Assembly: GCF_023614235.1 (NCBI RefSeq)
Contig: NZ_CP094264.1
Span: 4,774,001-4,838,000, forward strand
Length of the DNA stretch: 64,000 nucleotides
From: Streptomyces sp. MRC013
Lineage (GTDB): Bacteria; Actinomycetota; Actinomycetes; Streptomycetales; Streptomycetaceae
Direction: 5' to 3'
Below the pieces are notes generated by a model, which was not told the origin of the DNA, did no database searches, and saw nothing but the letters and a program-made list of their open reading frames with translations. The first letter of the stretch is position 1; the number at the start of each line of letters is the position of its first letter. Position numbers and translations under genes: made by a program. Shown here piece after piece: positions 11,128 to 20,394 of the stretch.

Positions 11128-12471
11128 ATGGTTTTTGTGCTAGGAGAATATAGGATCAGTGGGCGCCGTGCATCGGAAATCGCGGCCAGCGTGGAGCGCG
11201 GCGTCGGCTCGGGCGACCTCCGGCCGGGCCGGTCCCTGCCGCCGGTCAGGGAGTTGGCGGTGGAACTGGGGGTCAACCCGAACACCGTCGCGTCCGCCTA
11301 CCGGACCCTGCGGGAACGGGGCGTCATCGAGACCGCCGGGCGCCGGGGGAGCCGGGTGCGGCCCCGTCCGGCGACCACCGCGCGGGACGCCGTCGGAGTG
11401 GAGGCTCCCGAAGGGGTGCGGGACGTGGGCCGGGGCGACCCCGATCCGTGCCTGCTGCCGCGGCTCGGCCCGGCGCTGGCCGCCGCCGCGCGCCGCGAGG
11501 ACGCACGGCACGTGATGTACGGGGAGCCCCCGGTGGACGAGGACTTCGCCCGGCTCGTGCGCGCCGCGCTGGACGCCGAGGGGGTGCCGGCCGGGCCGGT
11601 GGGCGTGGCCGGTGGCGGGCTGGACGCCGTCGAGCGCGTCCTCGCCGCGCACCTGCGGCCCGGTGACGCGGTCGCGGTCGAGGACCCGGGATGGGGCAGC
11701 GTGCTCGACCTCGTGCCGGCGCTGGGGCTGCGGGTCGTCCCGGTCGGGGTCGACGACGACGGGCCGATGCCGGGCGACGTCGAGCGGGCGCTGCGGGACG
11801 GGGGCGCGCGGGCGGTCGTCGTCACCGCCCGGGCGCAGAACCCGACGGGCGCCGCGGTGGGCGCGGAGCGGGCCGCGCACCTGCGGGAGGTGCTGGGCCG
11901 CCACCGGGACGTGCTGGTCGTCGAGGACGACCACGGGCACGGCGTCGTCGATGTGCCGCTCCACCCGCTGGGCGGGGTCACCGACCGGTGGGCGCTCGTC
12001 CGGTCGGTCGCCAAGGCGTACGGGCCGGACCTGCGGGTCGCCGCGTTCACCGGCGACGAGACCACCGTCGACCGGGTCCTCGGCCGGCAGCGGCTCGGTC
12101 CCGGGTGGGTGAGCCGGCTGCTCCAGCGGACCGTGGTGCACCTCTGGGAGACCGGTGCCGTCGACCACGGGGCGGTGGCGCGCTCGTACGGGGAGCGGCG
12201 CGACGCGCTGGTCCGGGCGCTGGGCGAGCGGGGCGTCGGGGCGCACGGACGCAGCGGGATGAACGTCTGGGTGCCGGTGGCCGACGAGACGGGCGTGGTG
12301 ACGCGGATGCTGCAGGCCGGGTGGGCGGTCGCGCCGGGCGCGCGGTTCCGGCTGGTGTCGCCGCCCGCCGTCCGGCTGACCGTGTCCGGTCTGTCGGGCG
12401 CCGACGTCGAGCCCCTCGCCGCGGCCGTGGCGGCGGCGACGGGGCCCGCGCCGGCACGCTCCTACCGCTGA
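11128..12471 (+). CDS. MocR family transcriptional regulator (GntR HTH + aminotransferase)
   Basis: 447-aa fusion of a GntR winged helix (about residues 10-80; RELAVELGVNPNTVASAYRT is the recognition region) to a fold-type I aminotransferase-like domain (about 100-440). The PLP lysine is in RSVAKAYGPDLRVA near residue 295, and the ARAQNPTGA motif is conserved. MocR regulators bind PLP and sense vitamin B6 or amino compounds. The neighbouring divergent PNPOx-like gene suggests a B6-linked target. ATG at 11128 is used; the GTG at 11137 is an equally good start. The gene's 3' end runs antisense to an unusually long frame of the next gene. Confidence 0.9.
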   Translation: MVFVLGEYRISGRRASEIAASVERGVGSGDLRPGRSLPPVRELAVELGVNPNTVASAYRTLRERGVIETAGRRGSRVRPRPATTARDAVGVEAPEGVRDVGRGDPDPCLLPRLGPALAAAARREDARHVMYGEPPVDEDFARLVRAALDAEGVPAGPVGVAGGGLDAVERVLAAHLRPGDAVAVEDPGWGSVLDLVPALGLRVVPVGVDDDGPMPGDVERALRDGGARAVVVTARAQNPTGAAVGAERAAHLREVLGRHRDVLVVEDDHGHGVVDVPLHPLGGVTDRWALVRSVAKAYGPDLRVAAFTGDETTVDRVLGRQRLGPGWVSRLLQRTVVHLWETGAVDHGAVARSYGERRDALVRALGERGVGAHGRSGMNVWVPVADETGVVTRMLQAGWAVAPGARFRLVSPPAVRLTVSGLSGADVEPLAAAVAAATGPAPARSYR

Positions 12472-13482
12472 GCCCCCTGCCGCCCCGCGCGGGCGGCGGC
12501 GGGGCGTGCCGCGGCGGCTCTGCGTGAGGGCCGCGCCCGCCAGCACGATCACCGCGCCGACCGGGGTGTTCCAGGTGAGCCGTTCGCCCAGCAGCGTCAC
12601 CCCGGCGGCCGTGGCGATGACCGGGATGAAGTACGTGACCATCTGGCCCGTCGTCGGGCCGACCTCCGAGACGATGCCGTACTGGACGAGCATCGCGAAG
12701 CCCGTGCCCAGCGCGCCGAGCGCGACCACCGCCAGCAGCGGGCCCGGGGGGAACGCCGTCGGCAGGTCGGTGAACAGCGGCGTCACGAACGCCAGTTGCG
12801 CGGTCGCGAGCATCAACTGCGCACCGGTCAGGGACAGGTGCGACTCGTCGCGGCCGGCCAGCGTGCGGCGCACGTAGATCCAGCCGACCGGGTAGCTCAG
12901 CGAGGCGAGCAGGGCCAGCGAGGTCCCCCTCACGTCCACCCCGGAGAAGCCCTGCCAGGCGCCGAGCACCGTCAGGACGCCGACGAAGCCCAGGCCGAGG
13001 CCGGCGACCCGGCGCCGCGTCGGACGGTCCTCGGAGAGGGCCACCAGGGACAGGGCCATGCCCCACAGGGGCGAGGTGGCGTTGCAGATGCCCGCCAGGG
13101 TCGACGAGATCGTCAACTCGGCGAAGGCGAACAGCGAGAACGGCAGGGCGTTGAGGAAGAACGCCGCCACCGCCAGGTGCGCCCACGTCCGGACGCCGCG
13201 CGGCGGCCCCGTCCGGCGGACCGCCATGGCGGCGGCCAGCACCAGCGTGCCGAACAGCAGCCTCCCGAACGTCACCTGCAGCGGCGCGTAGGCCGCCGTG
13301 CCCACCTTGATCAGCAGGAAGCTGAAGCCCCACACGACGGCGAGCACCGCGAAGCGCACCCGCCAGTCGACGCGCGGCGCACGGGCGGGCACCGGGACCG
13401 GCGCGGCGGCGGCCCCGGCGTCGGGTGCCCCGGGGGTCGCGGGTGCCCGCCGAGGGGTTCGGGACGGGGTCGCTGCGTTCAT
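12462..13482 (-). CDS. EamA/DMT family transporter, stop codon lost by apparent frameshift
   Basis: Ten-helix drug/metabolite transporter. The first EamA repeat starts VRFAVLAVVWGFSFLLIKVG and the second ends TLLGERLTWNTPVGAVIVLA, then a basic tail. In the frame as read there is no stop after that tail: it stays open for another 1.3 kb, antisense to the MocR gene, to 11140. Homologues of this family end near the basic tail. A TAG at 12464-12462 lies one base out of frame, so a one-base error in the G/C-rich tail is the likely cause, and I end the feature there. ATG at 13482 faces a LysR gene, its probable regulator. Confidence 0.7.
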
Positions 13483-13556
13483 GGCGACCAGCCTGTACCG
13501 TGGAACTTCTTAGGACAAGTGAGATTTTCTTTTTCAGTTTGGTTAGCATCTCTTAC
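13483..13556. promoter_or_regulatory. Divergent promoter region between EamA transporter and LysR gene
   Basis: 74 bp with an AT-rich core (about 13505-13555, including GAGATTTTCTTTTTCAG and GGTTAGCATCTCTTAC). LysR regulators normally bind such regions and control the divergent gene. No clear T-N11-A palindrome was picked out by eye. Confidence 0.45.
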
Positions 13557-14461
13557 ATGTTGAACCTGGAGCGCCTGCGGACCCTCGACGCCCTGGCCCG
13601 GCACGGCTCCGTCAGCGGCGCCGCCGAGGCCCTGCACGTCACGACCTCCGCCGTCTCCCAGCAGCTGGCCAAGCTGGAGCGCGAGGTGGGCCAGCAGCTC
13701 GTGGCGAAGAACGGGCGGGGCGTGCGCCTCACCGATGCCGGGCGGCTGCTCGCCGACCACGCGGCGCGCATCCTGTCGCAGGTGGCGCTCGCCAAGGCGG
13801 ACATCGAGGCCCAGCGCGGCCGGGTGGTGGGGGAGGTGCGGCTGGCCGGTTTCCCGACCGCCGTCCGCGGCCTGTTCCCCCGCGCCATCACCACCCTGCG
13901 GACCCGCCACCCCGAACTGCGCGTGCGCAGCAGCGAACTGGAACCCGAACACGGCATCCGCCGCGTCCTGAGGGGGACGTGGACCTCGCCGTGGTGCTGG
14001 ACTGGAGCAACAAGCGCCTCCCCGTCCCCGGGGGGCTCGCCCACGCCGTCCTCCTGGACGACGCGGCCGACGTGGCCGTGCCCGCCGGCCACCCGCTCGC
14101 CGGACGCGCGGAGGCGGACCTGGAGGACTTCGCCGACGACGACTGGGTCTCCTGGCCGGAGGGCGAGTTCTGCCACGACTGGCTCGTGTTCACCCTGCGC
14201 TCCAAGGGGATCGAGCCGCGCATCGCCCACCTCGCCGGCGAGCACCACACGCAGCTCGCGCTGATCCGGGCCGGTCTCGGCGTGTGCGTCGCGCCCCGGC
14301 TGGGCCGCGGGCCCGTGCCCGAGGGCGTCGCGCTCGTCCCGGTGCGCCGGCAGACGCGGCGCCACATCTACGCGGTGTGGCGCACGGACGCGGACCGGCG
14401 CCCCTCCGTCAGGGCGGCGGTGGAGGCCCTGCGCGAGGCCGGCGCCGCCGTCGAGGGCTGA
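13557..14461 (+). pseudogene. LysR family transcriptional regulator, frameshifted
   Basis: N-terminal winged helix (residues 1-60: LNLERLRTLDALARHGSVSG, then TSAVSQQLAKLERE) followed by a LysR substrate-binding domain. The frame breaks after GIRRVLRG at the G run 13972-13976; adding one G continues in frame with DVDLAVVLDWSNK and gives a product of about 301 aa, the normal family length. Both halves are otherwise well conserved, so the break may be a sequence error. ATG at 13557 is the conserved start. It diverges from an EamA transporter, which it probably controls. Confidence 0.8.
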
Positions 14462-14466
14462 CGGGC

Positions 14467-14496
14467 CGTCCCGCCCCCTCCACGTGGGGCGGGACG
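14467..14496. terminator. Terminator hairpin between LysR and S9 peptidase genes
   Basis: Perfect 11-bp inverted repeat (14467-14477 and 14486-14496, CGTCCCGCCCC and its complement) in the 55-bp gap between two convergent genes. It can serve both. Confidence 0.7.
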
Positions 14497-14516
14497 GGAC
14501 GGGGACGGCGCGCCGG

Positions 14517-16691
14517 TCACCCCCCGAGCGACCTCCGGAGGAACTCCGCCTCCAGCCGCAGCTGGTTGGCGACCACCTCCTCCCGGGTGACCAGGTGCGC
14601 CGCCCCCGGCAGCGGGAGCACCGTGTGGGGCCTGCCCGCGGCGAGCAGCGCGGCGGACAGCCGGAGGGTGTGCGCCGCCACCACGTTGTCGTCCGCCAGC
14701 CCGTGGACCAGCATCAACGGCCTGGTCAGCCGGTGTGCCCGCCCCACCAGCGAGGACCGCTCGTAGTTCCCCGGCTCCACGTCCGGGTGGCCCAGGAACC
14801 GCTCCTCCCAGTGGGTGTCGTACAGCCGCCGGTCCGCGGGGGCGCCGCCGGCGACCGCGGCGTGGAACACGTCGGGGCGGTCCAGCACGGCCCCGATCGC
14901 CAGGTACCCGCCGTACGACCAGCCCCGCACCGCCACCCGCCCCAGGTCGAGGGCCGGGCACCGCTCCGCCGCCGCGTGCAGCGCGTCCACCTGGTCCTCC
15001 AGCGCGGGCCCCAGCCGGTCGCCGCGCACCGCCACCTCCCAGTCCCGGCCGCGCCCCGGCGTGCCGCGCCCGTCGGCGATCAGCACGGCGAACCCCTGCT
15101 CGGCGAACCACTGCGCCACGGCGCTCCACCAGCCGTGCGCCCGCACCGCCAGCCGCACCCCAGGCCCGCCGTAGGGGCTGAGCAGCACCGGCAGCCGCGC
15201 CCCGGACGCCGGGTCGTACCAGGACGGCAGGTGCAGGTGGGCGCGCACCGCCCGTTCGCCCAGCGACAGCGGGAGGGCGCGGGGCCGTACCGCGGGGGTC
15301 TCGGCGAGGACCGCGATCCGGCCCGCCGGCCGCCCGCCGCGCAGCACCGGCACGGAGCGGCCCCCGCACGTCAGGGCGTCCAGGACGAGCGTGTCCCCGC
15401 CGACCGCGGCCGTGTGCACCCCCGGCTCGCCGCTCAGCCGCCGGAACGCCGGGCCGCCGCCCCCGGGGTCGTACACCCACACGTGGCTCTCCGTCGGCTC
15501 CTCGCCCCCGGTGAGGTAGACGCGCTCGCCGACCGCGCCCAGCACCTCCCGCACCTGCAGGCCGGCCGGCGAGACCACCTCGCCGACGCGTACCGCGCGC
15601 GTCCCGTCCCGGACGTGCGGGACGACCACCGCCCCGGAGGCGGTGCGCAGCGGCGTGCCCGGCACGAGGGCCACCCACGCCTCGTCGTGCCTCACGTCCA
15701 GCGGCCGCACGGCGCCCGTCGCCGGGTCGGCGGCGAACAGCGCGACCGTGCGCTGGTCCCGGGTCTGGACCTCGAGGTACGGGCCGTGCGCGTCCCAGCC
15801 CGCCGCCGTGACGTACTCGAAGCGCCGGTCCGTCCAGACGCCCTCCGGGTGCTCCCCGGGGTCCGCCCCGGCCGGCGGGCGCACCGCGGTGCGGCGTCCG
15901 TCCAGGCCCACGACGTGGAGGGTCACCCCGGCGTTCGCGGTGCCCGCCGCGGGGTAGCGCAGGACGCGCGGCGGCCGGGCCGGGTCCGCCGGGTCGGCCA
16001 GGTACCAGCGGGCGACGGGCGCCTGGTCGACGCGCGCCACCAGGAGGGCGTCCCCGTCCGGCGACCACCAGTACCCGCGCCGCCGGCCCATGGACTCGGC
16101 CGCCGCGTGCTCCGCCAGCCCGTACGTCACGTCCGGCGCCTCGGGCACGGCCAGCGGCCGGTCCCCCGTGCCGTCCGTCCCGACCACGCGCAGGGCGCCG
16201 CCGGTCACGTACGCGACGAGGGAGCCGTCCGGGGAGGGGCGCGGGTCCACGGCCGGGCCCGCCGCGGGGACGGGCCACGGCTCCCCGCCGCCCGTGCGCA
16301 CCGCCCACAGGGCGCCGCCGAGGGCGAACACCGCCAGACGGGCCGCCCGGTCCGTCGCGTACGAGGTGATCCCCGAGGACGTGACGCGGGCCCGCTCCCG
16401 CCGGACCCCCTCCTCCTCCGGGAGCGACTCCTCGCCCGGCCCGCCGAGCGCGGCCGGGTCGGCCAGCAGCCGCTCCGCGCCGTCCTCGAACAGCCACAGC
16501 CGGCTCACCGGGTCGGTACCCGACCCGGTCCGCACGAAGAGCACCCGCGCGCCGTCCGGCGAGACCGTGAACCGGCCCGGCAGGCCCAGGGAGAACCGCC
16601 GGGTGCGTGCGAAGACATCGGGGAAACCGGCCACCGCCGGCGACGGCGAGGGCGCGGAAGGGGGCGCGGGCGGGGGAGGTACGGGGGTCAC
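14517..16691 (-). CDS. S9 family prolyl oligopeptidase (DPP IV-like)
   Basis: Serine peptidase with an N-terminal beta-propeller (about residues 30-470) and a C-terminal alpha/beta hydrolase domain. The nucleophile lies in GWSYGGYL (Ser about residue 592), the Asp in HGLADDNV and the His in GAAHLVTR; the double Glu that binds the free N-terminus in DPP IV appears in the propeller segment near YGLAEHAAAES. The enzyme probably removes dipeptides from peptide N-termini; no signal peptide is seen, so it is cytosolic. Start: GTG at 16691 is preferred over the GTG at 16721, which lies inside a terminator-like hairpin. About 724 aa. Confidence 0.88.
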   Translation of the reverse strand: MTPVPPPPAPPSAPSPSPAVAGFPDVFARTRRFSLGLPGRFTVSPDGARVLFVRTGSGTDPVSRLWLFEDGAERLLADPAALGGPGEESLPEEEGVRRERARVTSSGITSYATDRAARLAVFALGGALWAVRTGGGEPWPVPAAGPAVDPRPSPDGSLVAYVTGGALRVVGTDGTGDRPLAVPEAPDVTYGLAEHAAAESMGRRRGYWWSPDGDALLVARVDQAPVARWYLADPADPARPPRVLRYPAAGTANAGVTLHVVGLDGRRTAVRPPAGADPGEHPEGVWTDRRFEYVTAAGWDAHGPYLEVQTRDQRTVALFAADPATGAVRPLDVRHDEAWVALVPGTPLRTASGAVVVPHVRDGTRAVRVGEVVSPAGLQVREVLGAVGERVYLTGGEEPTESHVWVYDPGGGGPAFRRLSGEPGVHTAAVGGDTLVLDALTCGGRSVPVLRGGRPAGRIAVLAETPAVRPRALPLSLGERAVRAHLHLPSWYDPASGARLPVLLSPYGGPGVRLAVRAHGWWSAVAQWFAEQGFAVLIADGRGTPGRGRDWEVAVRGDRLGPALEDQVDALHAAAERCPALDLGRVAVRGWSYGGYLAIGAVLDRPDVFHAAVAGGAPADRRLYDTHWEERFLGHPDVEPGNYERSSLVGRAHRLTRPLMLVHGLADDNVVAAHTLRLSAALLAAGRPHTVLPLPGAAHLVTREEVVANQLRLEAEFLRRSLGG

Positions 16692-16711
16692 GCGGGGACC
16701 GCGGCAGGGCC

Positions 16712-16752
16712 GGCCGTCCACGGGCCCCCGGGCGCGCGGCCCGTGGACGGCC
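16712..16752 (-). terminator. Terminator hairpin downstream of the ATP-grasp gene
   Basis: Perfect 15-bp inverted repeat (16712-16726 and 16738-16752) with an 11-nt loop. It lies 3' of the ATP-grasp gene at 16828 and just upstream of the S9 peptidase start, separating the two transcripts on the same strand. Confidence 0.75.
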
Positions 16753-16827
16753 GGGTGGCCCGGGGGGCGACCGGCCGGAACGCCGCCGCGCGGGCGCCGC
16801 GCACCCGCCGCGGACCGGGGGCCCGCA

Positions 16828-18216
16828 TCAGCGGTCGCCGCCGTGGAAGACGCAGCCGACCAGTGCGCCGCTGCCCATGGCGACCACCCCGGCGTCCGGA
16901 TCGGCGCTGGCCCGTACGAAGCCCCCGGCGTACCCGTCGTCGCCGGCGCCGTGCGCGCCCAGGTAGACGCCCCAGTTGGGGAAGAGCTCCCGCACGCCGC
17001 CCGCGCCGTCGGGGAACGGCTCGGCGACGGGGCGGACCCGGCGCTGGACCACGAACGGCCCGTCCATCGCCGAGGCGATCCGGTGCTCCCACTCGGCCGC
17101 GTCCACCTTCCAGCCGGCGGTGATCCCGTTGCCGCCGTGCAGCAGGGTCGGCTTCAGGATCAGCTCGTCCCGGTGGGCCAGGGCGTGGGCGAGCAGGTCG
17201 ACCTCGGTGCCGCCGGGGTCCGTGACGCGCGGGCGCACGTACCGCGTCCAGGGCAGGAGCCGGTCGAGGCAGGCCAGTTCGGCGGCGTCGAACAGGTCGC
17301 GGTGCCGGTCGTCGGAGAGCATCGCCAGGGTGCCCTTGTTGCCGTACAGCTCGGCGTCCAGCCGGCTGCACAGGCCCACCCGGCCCTCCTCGACCGCGGT
17401 CAGCAGCGGCTCCAGCAGGGCCGCCGCCGCGGGGTCGGCCAGGTCCTCGGCCAGGAAGTACCGGAGGACGACGTCGACGGCCCGGCCCGAGACGGTGGGG
17501 CGGCCGTTCGGGTACGTGAACTCGCCGAGGTGGCAGGCGATCCCCTCGAACCCGTGGTCGGCCAGCTTCGCGGCGAGCACCCGCAGCCGGGGCCCCACGG
17601 CGGAGAAGTTCTCCGCGGTGTCCACCACGGCGACGACCGGCGGCCGGTCGGCGGGGACGGTCGCGGCGCACTCGGCGTGCACGGTCCGCGCCATGCTGTC
17701 CAGCGTGTCCCGGTAGCGGAGCCGGTGCCGCCGTACGAACTCCCGGAGCGGCGGGTACGCCAGCATGGCCCGGTTGATGTCGGCGTTCTCGAAGCCGCCG
17801 AGCGCGCTGGTGATGTTGAACTCCAGGAGCCTGAACCCCGTGCCGTCGTGGTAGAGGTCGGCCCGGCCGAGGGGGAGGAGCACCCCGCTCCGGGCGCTGC
17901 GCGTGACCAGCGCCGACTGCAGGGGGTCCATGCCGACCGCCGCGGCCAGCGCGGCGACGCTCCCGCCGAACACCCGCTCCGGCAGCGAGCGCAGCAGCCC
18001 GTAGACGGTGTGGAGGTCGCGCACGACGGCGCGCCGCTCGGCCTCGCCGAGGAAGGCGGGGCCGTCGAGGAGCCGGCCCCCGTACGCCAGCGCGAGCGCG
18101 GCGGACTCCCGGGCGGCGGCCGCGGGACGGCCCCCCGGCGCCTGTCCGGCGAGTTCCCCGCCGTACACGTGGCCCAGCCGCGACCTGGGCGGCACGGGCG
18201 GGTTCGTGGTCGTCAT
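16828..18216 (-). CDS. ATP-grasp-type ligase A of the pseudopeptide locus
   Basis: 462-aa protein clearly homologous to the one at 26370-27731. Shared blocks are LLEFNITSALGGFEN (versus VEFNVSGALGGVVE) and LLPWTRYVRPRVTD, followed by EVDLLAHALAHRDELILKPT, where the Lys before a Gly-rich turn (LLHGGNGI) looks like the ATP-binding segment of glutathionylspermidine-synthase-like or circularly permuted ATP-grasp enzymes. Such enzymes join carboxylates to amines through acyl phosphates, so it probably forms an amide bond in the product. Start ATG at 18216 follows GGAGAGGAC. It runs opposite to the main operon, downstream of the MFS gene. The substrate is unknown. Confidence 0.6.
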   Translation of the reverse strand: MTTTNPPVPPRSRLGHVYGGELAGQAPGGRPAAAARESAALALAYGGRLLDGPAFLGEAERRAVVRDLHTVYGLLRSLPERVFGGSVAALAAAVGMDPLQSALVTRSARSGVLLPLGRADLYHDGTGFRLLEFNITSALGGFENADINRAMLAYPPLREFVRRHRLRYRDTLDSMARTVHAECAATVPADRPPVVAVVDTAENFSAVGPRLRVLAAKLADHGFEGIACHLGEFTYPNGRPTVSGRAVDVVLRYFLAEDLADPAAAALLEPLLTAVEEGRVGLCSRLDAELYGNKGTLAMLSDDRHRDLFDAAELACLDRLLPWTRYVRPRVTDPGGTEVDLLAHALAHRDELILKPTLLHGGNGITAGWKVDAAEWEHRIASAMDGPFVVQRRVRPVAEPFPDGAGGVRELFPNWGVYLGAHGAGDDGYAGGFVRASADPDAGVVAMGSGALVGCVFHGGDR

Positions 18217-18292
18217 CGCATGTCCTCTCCGCGGCGGGCCGCACGTACGGCGCGACGCCGGCGCACTGCCGCGCGGCGCGCCGGCCGCCCGC

Positions 18293-19570
18293 TCAGTCCG
18301 TGTCGGCCGGCCCCGGGGCCGGTTCGGCGCCCCGTTCGGCGCGGGTGATCCACTGGCGGCGGGCACCCGCGAGGAGCGCCACCGCGACGACCGCCATGAC
18401 GGCCGCGCCGGCGCCGAACACGGCGCGGGTGCCGGCCTCGGCGGCGACGATGCCGCCGGCCGCCGCGCCGAGGGGCAGTCCGCCCCAGGCGACGAGCCGG
18501 TACACGCTGTTGGCCCGCCCGAGCAGGTGCTGGGGCACCAGGGTCTGCCGCAGGACGACCACGACGACGTTCCACGTCACCGTCCCGCACGCGAAGATCG
18601 CGAGGGCCGCGCCGGCCGCGTACACCGAGGGGACGGCGGCCAGCACCGTCTCGCTCACGGCGATCAGGGCGGCGGTGGCGACCAGCGCCCCCTCCCGGCC
18701 CAGGCGCCCGGTCAGGGCGGGCGCGAACCGCGAGGCCAGTACGGCTCCCACGGCCTGGCAGGCGAGCATGGCGCCGTACCCGAACGGACCCAGGTGGAGC
18801 ACCTTCCCGCTGTGCACCACGAGCACGGCGAGCATCGCGTTCCCGGCCAGGTTGATCAGGCAGGACACCAGGGCGAGGCTGCGCAGCAGGTGGTGCGAGT
18901 ACAGCCACCTGGCGCCGGCCAGCATCTCCGACAGCACGCCGGCCCTGTCGGGGGCGGGCTCGACCGGCCGGGTGCGCCGGATGCGGCTGACCAGTACGGC
19001 GGAGCACAGGAAGGTGGCCGCGTCCACCCCGAACGGCAGGACCGTCGCCACGCCGAACAGCAGCGCGCCGACGAGCGGGCCGACGAAGCCGGTGCCGGCC
19101 TCCTGGACGGCCATGACACGGGCGTTGGCGGTGGCGAGCCCGGCCTGCGGGGTGAGGAAGGGGACGAGCACCTGGGCGGCGTTGCGGCACAGGACCTCGC
19201 CGACGCCGAGCAGGAACATGCAGACGTAGAGCAGGGGCAGTCCGCCCCAGCCGCCGAGGACGCCGAGGGCGAGCACCGCGAGCAGCACGGCCCGGGCGAC
19301 GTCGACGCGCACCATCATCGCGCGGATGTCGACGCGGTCGACCAGCAGCCCGGCCGGGATGCCGAACAGGATGAACGGCGCGGTGAAGGCGACCGAGGCG
19401 GCGCCGATCAGGCGGGGGTCGTCGGTCAGCCGGGTGGCCAGCAGGGGGGCGGCGGCGATGGTGGCCCCGTCGCCGAGCGAGGAGACGGCGGCGGCCCACC
19501 ACAGCCGGGAGAAGTCGCGTCCCAGGCGCGGCTGGTGCGGGCGGGCCCGGTCAGTCGCCGACGTGCTCAT
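18293..19570 (-). CDS. MFS transporter, probable product exporter
   Basis: 425-aa protein with about eleven to twelve hydrophobic segments in the enterobactin-exporter/macrolide-efflux branch of the MFS. It starts FSRLWWAAAVSSLGDGATI, has the loop GLLVDRVDIRAMMVRVD (the family's basic motif between helices 2 and 3), and ends in a cytosolic tail. Lying 76 bp upstream of ATP-grasp A on the same strand and divergent from the biosynthetic operon, it probably exports the product and gives self-protection. ATG at 19570 fits the family start; a ribosome site is not obvious. Confidence 0.85.
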   Translation of the reverse strand: MSTSATDRARPHQPRLGRDFSRLWWAAAVSSLGDGATIAAAPLLATRLTDDPRLIGAASVAFTAPFILFGIPAGLLVDRVDIRAMMVRVDVARAVLLAVLALGVLGGWGGLPLLYVCMFLLGVGEVLCRNAAQVLVPFLTPQAGLATANARVMAVQEAGTGFVGPLVGALLFGVATVLPFGVDAATFLCSAVLVSRIRRTRPVEPAPDRAGVLSEMLAGARWLYSHHLLRSLALVSCLINLAGNAMLAVLVVHSGKVLHLGPFGYGAMLACQAVGAVLASRFAPALTGRLGREGALVATAALIAVSETVLAAVPSVYAAGAALAIFACGTVTWNVVVVVLRQTLVPQHLLGRANSVYRLVAWGGLPLGAAAGGIVAAEAGTRAVFGAGAAVMAVVAVALLAGARRQWITRAERGAEPAPGPADTD

Positions 19571-20394
19571 GACACCACGCGACAGCGACGCGGCCGGCAG
19601 TCCATCGCCTCCCCCTTCGATCCGCCGCCCCGCCGCCGACGCCCCATCAGTCCGTCGCCACCCGCCGAGGCCCGTACGGTCAGGCGTACGGGATTGCCGA
19701 GGATAGTCGGCGCCCGCGGCGGCGTCGAGGGTGAAGATCGGCTCCGCCGGCGGCCGGCCGCGGAGCCCTCGCCCGGGAGGCCGGGCCGCGCGGACGGGCG
19801 CCGGGACGCGCGCCCGAAAACCGCGGGGTCCGCTCCCCCCGCCGGGGGCCGCCGCGCCGCGCGGACCGAATCCCATTCCGTCGGGAGGGGTTTGAGCCAT
19901 ACATTCTTCTGGTATGTTCGCCGCCGCTGGGCGCTGAACGGGCAGTCAGCAGCGGTGTCCGCAGGGGGAAGGCATGCCGTCGAGGGGGGTTCGCACACTG
20001 TGCCAGGACGCTGTTCCGTGCCCGAGAAGAATCGTTTCGGCGCCACGGTTCGCGGCCGGCCGGTCCCGGTTCTCCCGTTCTCTCGTCGCACGGCCGCGCC
20101 CCGCCTCCCCCCGCACGTCGCCTCTCGGCGGTCCACCGGCGGCGACACGGCCGGCGGCCGCACCGGAGGCGCCGTGGCCGACCAGTCGGCACACGGCCCG
20201 CAACGGGCGCACATCCCGGTGAAGCCCCGGGCGCCCGCAGCCAGGGCTGCCACGAGCAGCCGCGCACATCGAAGGGTGAGGACGACGTTCATGGGAACCT
20301 GCGAACCCGACGCGGCGAGCCGTACGGCCGGCACCCGCCCACACCTCCCGCGGCCCGCGCCGGCCCGCCGCCCGCGGCGCCCCAGGGGCGCACG
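19571..20394. promoter_or_regulatory. Divergent intergenic region of the biosynthetic locus
   Basis: 824 bp between the MFS gene (minus) and the biosynthetic operon (plus), with no recognisable protein. Around 19891-19918 an AT-rich island holds TTTGAG, then 16 nt, then TATGTT, a plausible plus-strand promoter; it overlaps the inverted repeat CATAC-N9-GTATG (19899-19917), which could be an operator. If used, it gives a leader of about 470 nt, long enough for attenuation or a small peptide. No regulator gene lies inside the locus. Confidence 0.4.
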
